Assembly (NCBI GenBank): GCA_022844015.1
Contig: JALHMO010000050.1
Location: 1 to 40,721, forward strand
DNA length: 40,721 nucleotides
Direction: 5' to 3'
From: Reyranella sp.
GTDB taxonomy: Bacteria; Pseudomonadota; Alphaproteobacteria; Reyranellales; Reyranellaceae
Shown: positions 1 through 8,376 of the stretch, one piece after another
How the letters are laid out: each line of letters starts with the position of its first letter
Position numbering within the stretch: the stretch's first letter is position 1
Program-made: the position numbers and the translations under genes
The notes under the pieces: generated by a model
Seen by the model: only the letters and a program-made list of their open reading frames with translations
Told to the model about the DNA's origin: nothing
Database searches by the model: none

Positions 1-264
1 GTCGACGCGGAGGCGCGGATGGCGACCGGCGAGCCGGCGCGCGCGCGCGAGGCGCGAGGCGAGCGGCTCCATGCCGTCGCCCGTCTTGAGCGGGTTCTGC
101 GGCGAGACCAGCCACCACACCTCGTCGAGCCCGAGCCGCTTCAGCGCCTCGAGGCTGATGTGGCGATGGCCCTCGTGGGCCGGATTGAACGAGCCGCCGA
201 GCAGCCCGATGCGGCGCGCGGTGTCGCGCGGCACGCCGGGCATGGGGAGGGAGGGGGAGGTCAT
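1..264 (-). CDS. nadD: Nicotinate-nucleotide adenylyltransferase, N-terminal part
   Basis: The first 88 codons are present; the gene runs off the left edge of the window. The enzyme adenylylates nicotinate mononucleotide in NAD synthesis. The nucleotide-binding motif of this family is visible as [11 protein letters not shown] about 20 residues in, followed by helix and strand positions typical of NadD ([20 protein letters not shown]). Two in-frame ATGs are possible, at 264 and 243; I chose the first. It is the last visible gene of the obgE-proB-proA-nadD series, an order common in Alphaproteobacteria. The gap to proA is filled by repeat elements. Confidence 0.88.
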   Translation of the reverse strand, partial: MTSPSLPMPGVPRDTARRIGLLGGSFNPAHEGHRHISLEALKRLGLDEVWWLVSPQNPLKTGDGMEPLASRLARARRLAGRHPRLRVD

Positions 265-290
265 GGCCGGGCGCGCGCCTACTCGAACAT

Positions 291-515
291 CTCACCCTGA
301 GGAGGCCGCACAGCGGCCGTCTCGAAGGGTGGGCACCAGCACGGTGCCTGACGCGTGCTGCGCGTGTTCCTCGGCATGAAGCGATGTTGGTTCGTGGAGT
401 TCCCTTCGAGCTCATCCTGAGGAGCGCCCCGAGGGCGCGTCTCGAAGGATGGGATCGCGCATCGCGTTTGCAGCGCCCCTTCGAGATGGCCGCTGCGCGC
501 CCTCCTCAGGGTGAG
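291..515. repeat. REP-like palindromic elements between proA and nadD
   Basis: Two direct copies (291-333 and 411-453) of a palindromic element, beginning CTCACCCTGAGGAG or CTCATCCTGAGGAG and ending TCTCGAAGG(G/A)TGGG, are followed by one inverted copy (477-515). The second and third form an inverted doublet as in a REPIN. A truncated half-element (CCCTTCGAG) lies at 402-410. The same element recurs in the other gaps of this cluster. No gene is seen in 265-550. Confidence 0.85.
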
Positions 516-550
516 GTTGGTTCTGGTGCACGAGCTTCTTGAAGGGCGCC

Positions 551-1831
551 TCATGGCCGCACGGTGCCGTTGCCGCGCACGATGTTCTTGTAGGTCGTGA
601 GCTCGACCAAACCCACCGGCCCGCGCGCGTGCATGCGGTTGGTCGAGATGCCGATCTCGGCGCCCAGGCCGAACTCGCCGCCGTCGGCGAACTGGGTGCT
701 GGCGTTGTGCATGACGATGGCGCTGTCGACCTGGTCGAGGAAGCGCTGCGCGGTCGCTTGGTTGGCGGTCACGATCGATTCGGTGTGCTGGCTGCCGTAG
801 CGGGCGATGTGGGCGATCGCGCCGTCGACGCCGTCGACCGTCGCGACGGCGATCACCGGGGCGAGATACTCGGTGCGCCAGTCCTTCTCGCTCGCCGCCA
901 CCGCCTGGGGATCGCGCGCCAGCACCTCGGCATCGCCGCGCACCTCGCAGCCCAGCGCGTGCAGGCGCTCGAGCACCGGCGGCAGGTGGCTGTCGAGCGC
1001 GGCGCGATCGATCAGCAGGGTCTCGGCGGCGCCGCACACGCTGACGCGGCGCATCTTGGCGTTGGCCACCACCTCGCGCGCCATCGCGACATCGGCGTCG
1101 CGATCGACATAGACATGGCAGATGCCGTCGTAGTGGCGCAGCACCGGCACGCGGCTCTCGGCGGTGACGCGGTCGATCAGCGAGCGCCCGCCGCGCGGCA
1201 CGATGAGGTCGAGCCAGTCCTGCGCCTTCAGCAGCTCGCCGACGGCCGCGCGATCGGTGGTCGGCACCAGCTGCACGCAATCCTGCGGCAGGCCCGCGCT
1301 CGCCAGGGCCGTGCGCAGAAGCTCGACGATGGCGCGCGAGGAGTGGAAGCTGTCCGAGCCGCCGCGCAGCACCACGACGTTGCCCGACTTGAGGCAGAGC
1401 GCGCCGGCATCGGCGGTGACGTTGGGCCGGGCCTCGTAGATCACGCCGATGATGCCGATCGGCACGCGCACGCGGCTGATGACCAGCCCGTTGGGCCGCG
1501 TCCAGCGCTCGATCTCCGCGCCGACCGGGTCGGGCAGGGCCGCGATGTCGTCGAGCCCGCGCGCCATCGCCTCGATGCGGGCATCGTTCAGCAGCAGGCG
1601 GTCCTGCAGCGCGGCCGTCATGCCGGCGGCCCGGGCGGCCGCGATGTCCTTTGCGTTGGCGGCGAGGATCGCCGCGGCATCGCGGCGGATCAGGCGTGCC
1701 GCCTCGGCGAGCGCGCGGTTCTTCGCCTCGGTCGAGGCGGTGCGCAGCCCCGCCGCCGCGGCCCGCGCGCGCGCGCCCAGCGCGGCGATCAGGGCAGCGG
1801 TGTCGTCGGCGGGCAGGGTCTCGGCGTTCAT
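551..1831 (-). CDS. proA: Glutamate-5-semialdehyde dehydrogenase (gamma-glutamyl phosphate reductase)
   Basis: The 426-residue product is full length for ProA, which reduces glutamyl-5-phosphate with NADPH in the second step of proline synthesis. The aldehyde dehydrogenase fold is recognisable through the region [16 protein letters not shown], which carries the catalytic cysteine, and through the conserved C-terminal stretch [20 protein letters not shown]. It follows proB on the same strand with a 328-base gap. The start ATG at 1831 has a GGAG ribosome-binding site. An exact 101-bp tandem duplication lies over this start, so a second copy of the ribosome-binding site and first codons sits just upstream and opens a short leader frame ending in an ATGA overlap with proA. 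This arrangement probably affects proA translation, which is inference. Confidence 0.96.
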   Translation of the reverse strand: MNAETLPADDTAALIAALGARARAAAAGLRTASTEAKNRALAEAARLIRRDAAAILAANAKDIAAARAAGMTAALQDRLLLNDARIEAMARGLDDIAALPDPVGAEIERWTRPNGLVISRVRVPIGIIGVIYEARPNVTADAGALCLKSGNVVVLRGGSDSFHSSRAIVELLRTALASAGLPQDCVQLVPTTDRAAVGELLKAQDWLDLIVPRGGRSLIDRVTAESRVPVLRHYDGICHVYVDRDADVAMAREVVANAKMRRVSVCGAAETLLIDRAALDSHLPPVLERLHALGCEVRGDAEVLARDPQAVAASEKDWRTEYLAPVIAVATVDGVDGAIAHIARYGSQHTESIVTANQATAQRFLDQVDSAIVMHNASTQFADGGEFGLGAEIGISTNRMHARGPVGLVELTTYKNIVRGNGTVRP

Positions 1832-1992
1832 CGCAGGCTCCGCAGATTGGCGTCAGCGACCCCTAAAACCTCACCCTGAGGAGCGGCCCGCAGGGCAGCG
1901 GTGTCGTCGGCGGGCAGGGTCTCGGCGTTCATCGCAGGCTCCGCAGATTGGCGTCAGCGACCCCTAAAACCTCACCCTGAGGAGCGGCCCGC
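1791..1992. repeat. Exact 101-bp tandem duplication over the proA start
   Basis: Two adjacent copies (1791-1891 and 1892-1992) read identically. Each contains the first codons of proA, its ribosome-binding site, and the outer arm of the REP-like element upstream. One end of the unit lies in the repeat (sequence GCAGGGC), which also occurs within proA, so slippage or recombination at this short match (CAGGGC) is a plausible origin. Confidence 0.93.
1828..1932 (-). CDS. 34-codon leader frame coupled to proA
   Basis: This small frame starts at the duplicated copy of the proA start (ATG at 1932-1930, same GGAG site upstream). It reads the first 13 proA codons, [13 protein letters not shown], then leaves the proA frame because the duplication is 101 bp, not a multiple of three. 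It ends in TGA at 1830-1828, overlapping the true proA ATG as ATGA. The geometry is seen directly. Whether it is translated, and whether it raises or lowers proA expression by coupling, is unknown. It may simply be a by-product of the duplication. Confidence 0.5.
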   Translation of the reverse strand: MNAETLPADDTAALRAAPQGEVLGVADANLRSLR

Positions 1993-2107
1993 AGGGCCGC
2001 GTCTCGAAGGGTGGGCAACAATGCAAGTGTCGCAAACGGGTCGCTCTTGCGATCTCGTGTGTGGCTCATCCTTCGAGACGGCCGCTGCGCGGCCTCCTCA
2101 GGATGAG
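1971..2107. repeat. REPIN-like inverted doublet between proB and proA
   Basis: One element at 1971-2015 (CTCACCCTGAGGAG to GTCTCGAAGGGTGGG) faces an inverted copy at 2067-2107. The pair spans 137 bp, nearly the same length as the doublets at 3333-3469 and 5058-5195, which suggests one mobile unit. Each element is itself palindromic (GGCCCGCAGGGCC). Confidence 0.87.
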
Positions 2108-2159
2108 GTGATCTTGTAGCGCGCGTCCGGTCATGACTGCTCATTCCACCACCAGCCTC

Positions 2160-3308
2160 TCACTCAACGACAAGATCGTCGCGATGGACAATCTCGTCGC
2201 GGCCGCGGAAGCCCAGCAGGCGCTCGATCTCGGCGCTCTTGCGGCCGGCGATGCGGCGGGCGTCGTCGGCGGCGTAGGCGACCAGGCCGCGCGCCAGCAT
2301 GCGGCCGGTGCGGTCCCTGACGTCGACGACGTCGCCGCGGCGGAAATCGCCGTCGATCGCGGTCACGCCGGCCGGCAGCAGGCTCTTGCCCGACGACAGC
2401 GCGCGCACCGCGCCGTCGTCGACCGTGAGCGTGCCCGTGGTCTTGAGCGAGCCCCTGATCCACTTCTTGCGCGCCGACAGGGGCGAGCCTTCCGGCACGA
2501 ACCAGGTGCAGCGCGCGCTGCCGTCGATCAGCCGGCCGAGCGCGCCGACCGGGCGGCCGTCGGCGATCGCCATCCGGCAGCCCGCCGCCATGGCGATGCG
2601 GCCGGCGATCAGCTTGGTGGCCATGCCGCCGTTCGACAGCTCCGACGCCGCGCCGCCTGCCATCGCCTCGAGCGCCGGCGTGATCTCGCGGATCTCCGGG
2701 ATCAGCACCGCGTCAGGGTCGTTGCGCGGATCGCCTGTGTAGAAGCCGTCGATGTCGCTCAGGAGCACCAGCGTGTCGGCCGAGATCATCTCGGCGACGC
2801 GGGCGCCCAGGCGATCGTTGTCGCCGAAGCGGATCTCGTCTGTCGCCACCGTGTCGTTCTCGTTGATCACCGGCACGGCGCGGAGCCCGAGCAGGGTCGC
2901 CATGGTCTGGCGCGCGTTGAGGTAGCGCCGCCGCGCCTCCGAATCGTCGAGCGTGAGCAGCACCTGGGCGACCGTGATGCCGTGCCGCGCCAGCGCCGCC
3001 TGGTAGGCATGCGCCAGCCGGATCTGCCCGGTCGCGGCCGCCGCCTGGCTCTCCTCGAGCCTGAGCACGCCGTTGGCCAGCCCGAGGCTCGCCCGGCCCA
3101 GCCGGATCGCGCCCGACGACACCAGCACGACCTCACAGCCGGCCCTCCCGTCGACGCCACGGTGCAGGCGGGCGACGTCGTCGGCGAGCGCCTCGAGCCA
3201 GTCGCGCCGCACCTCGCCCCGGGCTTCGTCGACCAGGATCGACGAGCCGATCTTGACGACCAGCCGGCGCGCCGCGGCGAGAGGGGAGGCGGGGGACATG
3301 GGCGTCAT
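2160..3308 (-). CDS. proB: Glutamate 5-kinase
   Basis: The 382-residue product phosphorylates glutamate with ATP, the first and feedback-regulated step of proline synthesis. The amino-acid kinase domain begins with VVKIGSSIL near residue 17 and contains SSGAI, the NENDTVAT segment and DNDRLGA, all typical of ProB. A C-terminal PUA domain follows from about residue 280 ([13 protein letters not shown]...[20 protein letters not shown]). The start at 3308 has no clear ribosome-binding site; an in-frame ATG at 3299 is the alternative. It lies between obgE and proA on the same strand, with a REPIN-like doublet in each flanking gap. Confidence 0.96.
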   Translation of the reverse strand: MTPMSPASPLAAARRLVVKIGSSILVDEARGEVRRDWLEALADDVARLHRGVDGRAGCEVVLVSSGAIRLGRASLGLANGVLRLEESQAAAATGQIRLAHAYQAALARHGITVAQVLLTLDDSEARRRYLNARQTMATLLGLRAVPVINENDTVATDEIRFGDNDRLGARVAEMISADTLVLLSDIDGFYTGDPRNDPDAVLIPEIREITPALEAMAGGAASELSNGGMATKLIAGRIAMAAGCRMAIADGRPVGALGRLIDGSARCTWFVPEGSPLSARKKWIRGSLKTTGTLTVDDGAVRALSSGKSLLPAGVTAIDGDFRRGDVVDVRDRTGRMLARGLVAYAADDARRIAGRKSAEIERLLGFRGRDEIVHRDDLVVE

Positions 3309-3332
3309 CTGTGGTCGAAGCCCAATACAATC

Positions 3333-3469
3333 CTCATCCTGAGGAGGCTGCGCAGCGGCCGTCTCGAAGGATGGGCCTCACGGGAGATCGCTGGCAAAGC
3401 GGTGTGGCGACACACCGCCTGTTGCCGACCCTTCGAGACGCCGCGCTCCGCGCGGCTCCTCAGGGTGAG
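3333..3469. repeat. REPIN-like inverted doublet between obgE and proB
   Basis: An element at 3333-3375 and its inverted partner at 3428-3469 enclose a further perfect 8-bp hairpin, GCGGTGTG-GCGA-CACACCGC, at 3399-3418. Similarity with the doublet at 5058-5195 extends beyond the elements on both sides (CGAAGCCCAATACAATC against CGAAGGCCCAACAAAATC, and CTGGCGTCC against CTGGCGCCC). The full repeat unit is therefore probably about 175 bp. Confidence 0.87.
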
Positions 3470-3510
3470 GTTTCTTTGTAGTCTGGCGTCCATGGGGAGG
3501 AAGGCGTCGC

Positions 3511-4998
<1,488 letters not shown>

Positions 4999-5057
4999 TC
5001 ACGGCCGGGAACGCGCCACTCATGGGTGCCAACGTTGGCCGAAGGCCCAACAAAATC

Positions 5058-5195
5058 CTCATCCTGAGGAGGCCGCGTAACGGCCGTCTCGAAGGATGGG
5101 CGACACGCGACATCGCTGAAACAGCGGTATCGCGGCACCCGCATTGTTGGCCACCCTTCGAGACGCGGCCCTTGCGGGCCGCTCCTCAGGGTGAG
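5058..5195. repeat. REPIN-like inverted doublet between rpmA and obgE
   Basis: An element at 5058-5100 (CTCATCCTGAGGAGGCC to TCTCGAAGGATGGG) faces an inverted copy at 5152-5195. Total length is 138 bp, the same layout as in the other gaps of this cluster. Confidence 0.87.
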
Positions 5196-5286
5196 GTTCC
5201 CTCGTGAGCTGGCGCCCGTGAACGGCGCGCTTCCAGCCATGACACCCTCCGGCCAATCGCGCTGCAAGCAGCGCCTGAGCGGGTCA

Positions 5287-5309
5287 CCTCCCCGGCAGTG
5301 CCGGGGAGG
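5287..5309. other. Perfect 10-bp hairpin
   Basis: CCTCCCCGGC and GCCGGGGAGG are separated by AGT. No T-run follows on either strand, so it is not a standard terminator. It sits just beyond the rpmA terminator and may be a second transcription stop or an RNA end protector. Confidence 0.6.
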
Positions 5310-5316
5310 ACAAACG

Positions 5317-5346
5317 AAAAAAGGGGGAACGGCGAGCCGTTCCCCC
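5317..5346 (-). terminator. Rho-independent terminator after rpmA
   Basis: Read on the minus strand, a 10-bp stem (GGGGGAACGG / CCGTTCCCCC) with a CGAG or CTCG loop is followed by six T residues. It starts about 25 bases after the rpmA stop and would separate rplU-rpmA from obgE. Confidence 0.9.
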
Positions 5347-5371
5347 TGAAACTCCGAGCGATCGGGAACGG

Positions 5372-5659
5372 CTATTCGGCGGCGAGCTTCTCCGGCGCCG
5401 GCGCCGCCGGCGGCACCACGTTCACCTCGACCTTGCCGCCCGAGCGGGTGCGGAACGCCACGACGCCGTCCGCCAGCGCGAACAGGGTGTGGTCGCGCCC
5501 GACCCCGACATTGTTGCCGGCGTTCATCTTGGTGCCGCGCTGGCGGACCAGGATGTTGCCGGCCAGGACCTTCTGCCCGCCGAAGCGCTTGACGCCCAGC
5601 CGCTGGCCGTCCGAATCGCGGCCGTTGCGCGAGGAGCCGCCTGCTTTCTTGTGTGCCAT
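5372..5659 (-). CDS. rpmA: Large ribosomal subunit protein bL27
   Basis: The 95-residue protein begins [20 protein letters not shown], the invariant N-terminus of bL27, whose tail reaches the peptidyl transferase centre. It also contains GVKRFGGQ and RQRGTK, as expected. The C-terminus has an alanine/proline-rich extension common in alphaproteobacterial bL27. It follows rplU by about 50 bases and is followed by a clear terminator. Confidence 0.97.
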   Translation of the reverse strand: MAHKKAGGSSRNGRDSDGQRLGVKRFGGQKVLAGNILVRQRGTKMNAGNNVGVGRDHTLFALADGVVAFRTRSGGKVEVNVVPPAAPAPEKLAAE

Positions 5660-5710
5660 CGTAACTCTCCAGTCGCTCTCTGCCGCTCTCCGATCAGCCC
5701 GAAGACCCGA

Positions 5711-6010
5711 TCAGGCGACGATCTGCTCGATCTTGACCACCGTCAGATCCTGGCGGTGGCCGTTCTTGCGCCGCGAGTTCTGCCGGCGGCGCTTCTTGAA
5801 GACGATCAGGTGCGGTCCGCGCGCCTGCTTGACGATCGAGCCGACGACCTTGGCCCCGGCGACCGTTGGCGTGCCGACCCTGTCGCCGACCATCAGCACG
5901 TCGGTGAACTCGATCGAGGCGCCGGCCTCGCCCGCGATCCGCTCGACCGTGAGCGTGTCGTCGGCGGCGACCGTGTATTGCTTTCCACCCGTGCGGATAA
6001 CGGCGATCAT
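5711..6010 (-). CDS. rplU: Large ribosomal subunit protein bL21
   Basis: The 99-residue protein has the bL21 start [14 protein letters not shown] and the basic RNA-binding segment [17 protein letters not shown] near the C-terminus. An upstream in-frame extension to a further ATG exists but lies in the leader and does not match the family, so the start is set at 6010. No strong ribosome-binding site precedes it. A promoter lies about 130 bases upstream, leaving a leader long enough to hold regulatory RNA structure. Confidence 0.97.
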   Translation of the reverse strand: MIAVIRTGGKQYTVAADDTLTVERIAGEAGASIEFTDVLMVGDRVGTPTVAGAKVVGSIVKQARGPHLIVFKKRRRQNSRRKNGHRQDLTVVKIEQIVA

Positions 6011-6142
6011 GAGGACACCCGATTGAGGCTCCCGGCGGCGAGCGGCCCGCCCTCCCTTGGGGGATCGGCGGCACCCGGACCCGACATACCGGAAGACACG
6101 AAAGAACGCGGCGGGCCACATCGACCCGCCGGAAGAGCGCGG

Positions 6143-6170
6143 AATATACGCAGGAACCGGCATGAGTCAA
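6143..6170 (-). promoter_or_regulatory. Sigma-70-type promoter for rplU-rpmA
   Basis: On the minus strand TTGACT (6170-6165) and TATATT (6148-6143) are separated by 16 bases, a near-consensus promoter. Transcription would begin near 6136, about 125 bases before rplU. Confidence 0.75.
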
Positions 6171-6491
6171 CGCCGCCGGCGCGCCGACGGGGCGGTTCTG
6201 GCCGCCGGGCGTCGCGGCGGGGTTGGGGAAACGCTGATGCCCGTATCGAAATGTCGGTCCCGGCTCCGGCGGCGGCGCGAAGGCTGGCCGCAAGCCATTG
6301 ATCTGGCGTAAGAAAAGTGTGCCGAGCACCCTGGCTGGACGGGCCGTGGAGCATCGGTACAGCGAAAGTTGACAGGGAATTGCGCGCACCGGAGCAGGGG
6401 TTTCGACTCACCGTTGCAGGGAAGCCGGAGCACGGATCAGGGACCGAAGAGCTGGACAGCGCCGGCCTGCCCGGGCCCGGGCGCCTTGCCC

Positions 6492-6606
6492 GCGTGAAGA
6501 GCCGTGAAGAATCGCGGCCGAATCTTTGCGTCATTTGCGTCTTTGCGTCACCAGCCTTTGGAATCAAAGAGTTGGCTGTGACGCACCCAACAGTGGCTGC
6601 GTCACC
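6492..6606. repeat. Short repeats and a hairpin built on TTTGCGTCA
   Basis: CGTGAAGA occurs twice (6492-6499, 6503-6510). TTTGCGTC then occurs three times at 9-10-base spacing (6525-6549). The last copy starts an imperfect stem, TGCGTCACCAGCC (6544-6556) with GGCTGTGACGCA (6574-6585), and TGCGTCACC recurs at 6598-6606. This lies in the 880-base stretch between rplU and the tRNA, where I see no gene on either strand beyond the rplU promoter. It could be a regulator array or a small RNA. Confidence 0.5.
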
Positions 6607-6888
6607 GGAGAGGCGGCTCGGGTCGGTGCTGCCGATCATGGTCGGGGCTTCGGGTTCGGTCGGCATACTTGCCAAGCAGCTATCACGCCCTCGCGCGCGA
6701 CGGCAGGCGCGCCGCCTGCGTTGGCTCTATACTGCGGCCACGACCTCGTGGACCGATTGCCTGCGTCGCCGTCCCGGCGGCGACGCCGCCGGGTTCCGGC
6801 CACGGCCACCGTCGACGAGAAGGCAAGACTCGCCAGCCGTATCGTGCCGGTTGCTCCGACAGGAGCGCGCCCCTATAAGGCGGGCCCC

Positions 6889-6979
<91 letters not shown>

Positions 6980-7042
6980 TATCGACAACCTCATTTCCCT
7001 TTGGCCGCGATGCCACGAAGCAGCCGGGGGCGGAGGGGTGCC

Positions 7043-7297
7043 ATGCGCCGAGCAACGACGTTGACGGTCCGCCTGACCGAAGCGCTCAGCGAGTTCGTCG
7101 CCGCCAGGGTGGGCGAGGACGGGGCCTACGACAACGCCGGCGAGTACGTTCAGGACTTGATCCGCCGCGACAAGGAGCGAGCGGAACGCGAGCGCTTCGA
7201 GATGCTGAAAGCCGAGTTCCAGCGTGCCTTCGCGGAGCCGGAGTCCTCCTATCGGCCATTGACGGCCGAGGACGTCATCGCCCGCAACGACAGCTGA
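7043..7297 (+). CDS. ParD-like ribbon-helix-helix antitoxin
   Basis: The 84-residue product starts MRRATTLTVRLTEALSEFVA, an N-terminal ribbon-helix-helix DNA-binding segment, and continues with DNAGEYVQDLIRRDKERAERERFEML, as in ParD/CopG antitoxins. The start at 7043 has a good GGAGGGG site; an in-frame ATG at 7010 is less likely. The toxin partner expected directly downstream is broken (7305-7434), so this antitoxin appears orphaned. The function call rests on family resemblance. Confidence 0.8.
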   Translation: MRRATTLTVRLTEALSEFVAARVGEDGAYDNAGEYVQDLIRRDKERAERERFEMLKAEFQRAFAEPESSYRPLTAEDVIARNDS

Positions 7298-7304
7298 GAA
7301 CAAG

Positions 7305-7434
7305 ATGGCCGTCGTCCGCTTTCAAAGCGCGGCCGCCCATCGCCTCGACGAGATTTTCTCGCTTCACCCGAGTTCCGGCCGAAGGCGCCTTCGATCGCTA
7401 TGCACGAGTGGAGCATCCCGATTCCGTTGGGCAC
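7305..7434 (+). pseudogene. Broken ParE/RelE-like toxin
   Basis: It starts seven bases after the antitoxin stop. The reading frame MAVVRFQSAAAHRLDEIF matches the N-terminus of ParE-family toxins. Immediately after this the sequence in another frame reads TRVPAEGAFDRYARVEH, similar to the later part of such toxins (P-A-E then R-Y-E-H). The open frame ends early, at TGA 7437-7439. About 40 codons seem to be missing and the frame has shifted, so no active toxin is expected. The second match is weak and is inference. Confidence 0.5.
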
Positions 7435-7500
7435 TTTGAGCCGCCAGTCGTGACACATCCGCCAGTCGTCACCCGGCAGGATGCGATCCATTGGACCTCC

Positions 7501-8313
7501 TTATCGCCTCCCTCCATCTCTCCAAGAGGAGCGGGCGTCGAGTGCGGCGAGCAGTTCGTCGTCATCGATGGTCAATGCGCCAACGAGCCGTTCGTCGAGT
7601 GCCTCAAAGGCGAACGTCATCGTGACCCCCCGCTCCCGGCCAATCGCTCGACATCCTGCGTCCAACGCACCTTCGAGTTCGGTGAGTTCGTAACGTGCAT
7701 AGTAGCGGTGAGGAGCCAGCACTCTCAGATCGACGTGATCGGCCTCGACTATTGCGCTCCTTAGAGTGGGCGGGGTTGCGCGAGCGAGCAACCAAACAGA
7801 TCCATAGCCTATGATCTCGACGGCAGCATAGAGCGGTGTATCGCTGGCGATCTTGAGCTCGATGAACTCGAAGTGTCGTTCATCGCACCGGTGGACGAGG
7901 TCGACCGCACGCCGCCGGTCGGCAGCGCCGCCCATCAATCCAGAGGCAACCGGCACCTGGTTCGCCCACTCGGTATGACCGACGCGCTCACACGCCGCAG
8001 CTATCGCACGTTCCAACACTACTTCGGGACTCTTGTTGTGTGCCGCGATCCGGGACTTGAGTTGCTGCCAACGCCAGTTCTCTTTCGATTGGTTCCGATT
8101 GCCTGCGGCATTCCCCCGCTCGTAGTTGTCAGAAATCGTCTGGAAAATCAGTTCGACCACATCCAGTCCGGCTGTCAGACGTAGCCCTTGTGTTGCAGAA
8201 CGATGGCGCGTGCTGACGATTCCCAACGCCCTGCTGACATTCTCCTCGACGCGCTCGACTATCGACCGTGGAGCGCGGGGAGGAGCCTCGTCGAATCCTT
8301 GCTCTCTCTGCAC
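7501..8313 (-). CDS. PD-(D/E)xK-like protein at the end of the BREX operon
   Basis: The 270-residue protein is not one I recognise by name. Residues 136-154 read AVDLVHRCDERHFEFIELK: D138 and the E152-x-K154 pair fit the core of PD-(D/E)xK nucleases, with a hydrophobic strand before E-L-K and a helix after (LYAAVEIIGYG). An upstream helix with glutamates (VVLERAIAAACER, residues 98-110) could supply the first metal ligand. The GTG start at 8313 has the site AAGGGGAG. It follows brxL by 63 bases on the same strand and is probably the last gene of the operon. Nuclease activity is inference; the fold also occurs in non-catalytic proteins. Confidence 0.7.
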   Translation of the reverse strand: MQREQGFDEAPPRAPRSIVERVEENVSRALGIVSTRHRSATQGLRLTAGLDVVELIFQTISDNYERGNAAGNRNQSKENWRWQQLKSRIAAHNKSPEVVLERAIAAACERVGHTEWANQVPVASGLMGGAADRRRAVDLVHRCDERHFEFIELKIASDTPLYAAVEIIGYGSVWLLARATPPTLRSAIVEADHVDLRVLAPHRYYARYELTELEGALDAGCRAIGRERGVTMTFAFEALDERLVGALTIDDDELLAALDARSSWRDGGRR

Positions 8314-8376
8314 CGGCTCCCCTTCAGTCGATCAGTTCTGTCTCGACTTGTCGACAGCTCGCGGCGGCGCCTTCAT

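Noticed and set aside
539-1879. Long plus-strand frame over proA
   Set aside because: It is antisense to proA and its composition is that of a shadow in GC-rich DNA.
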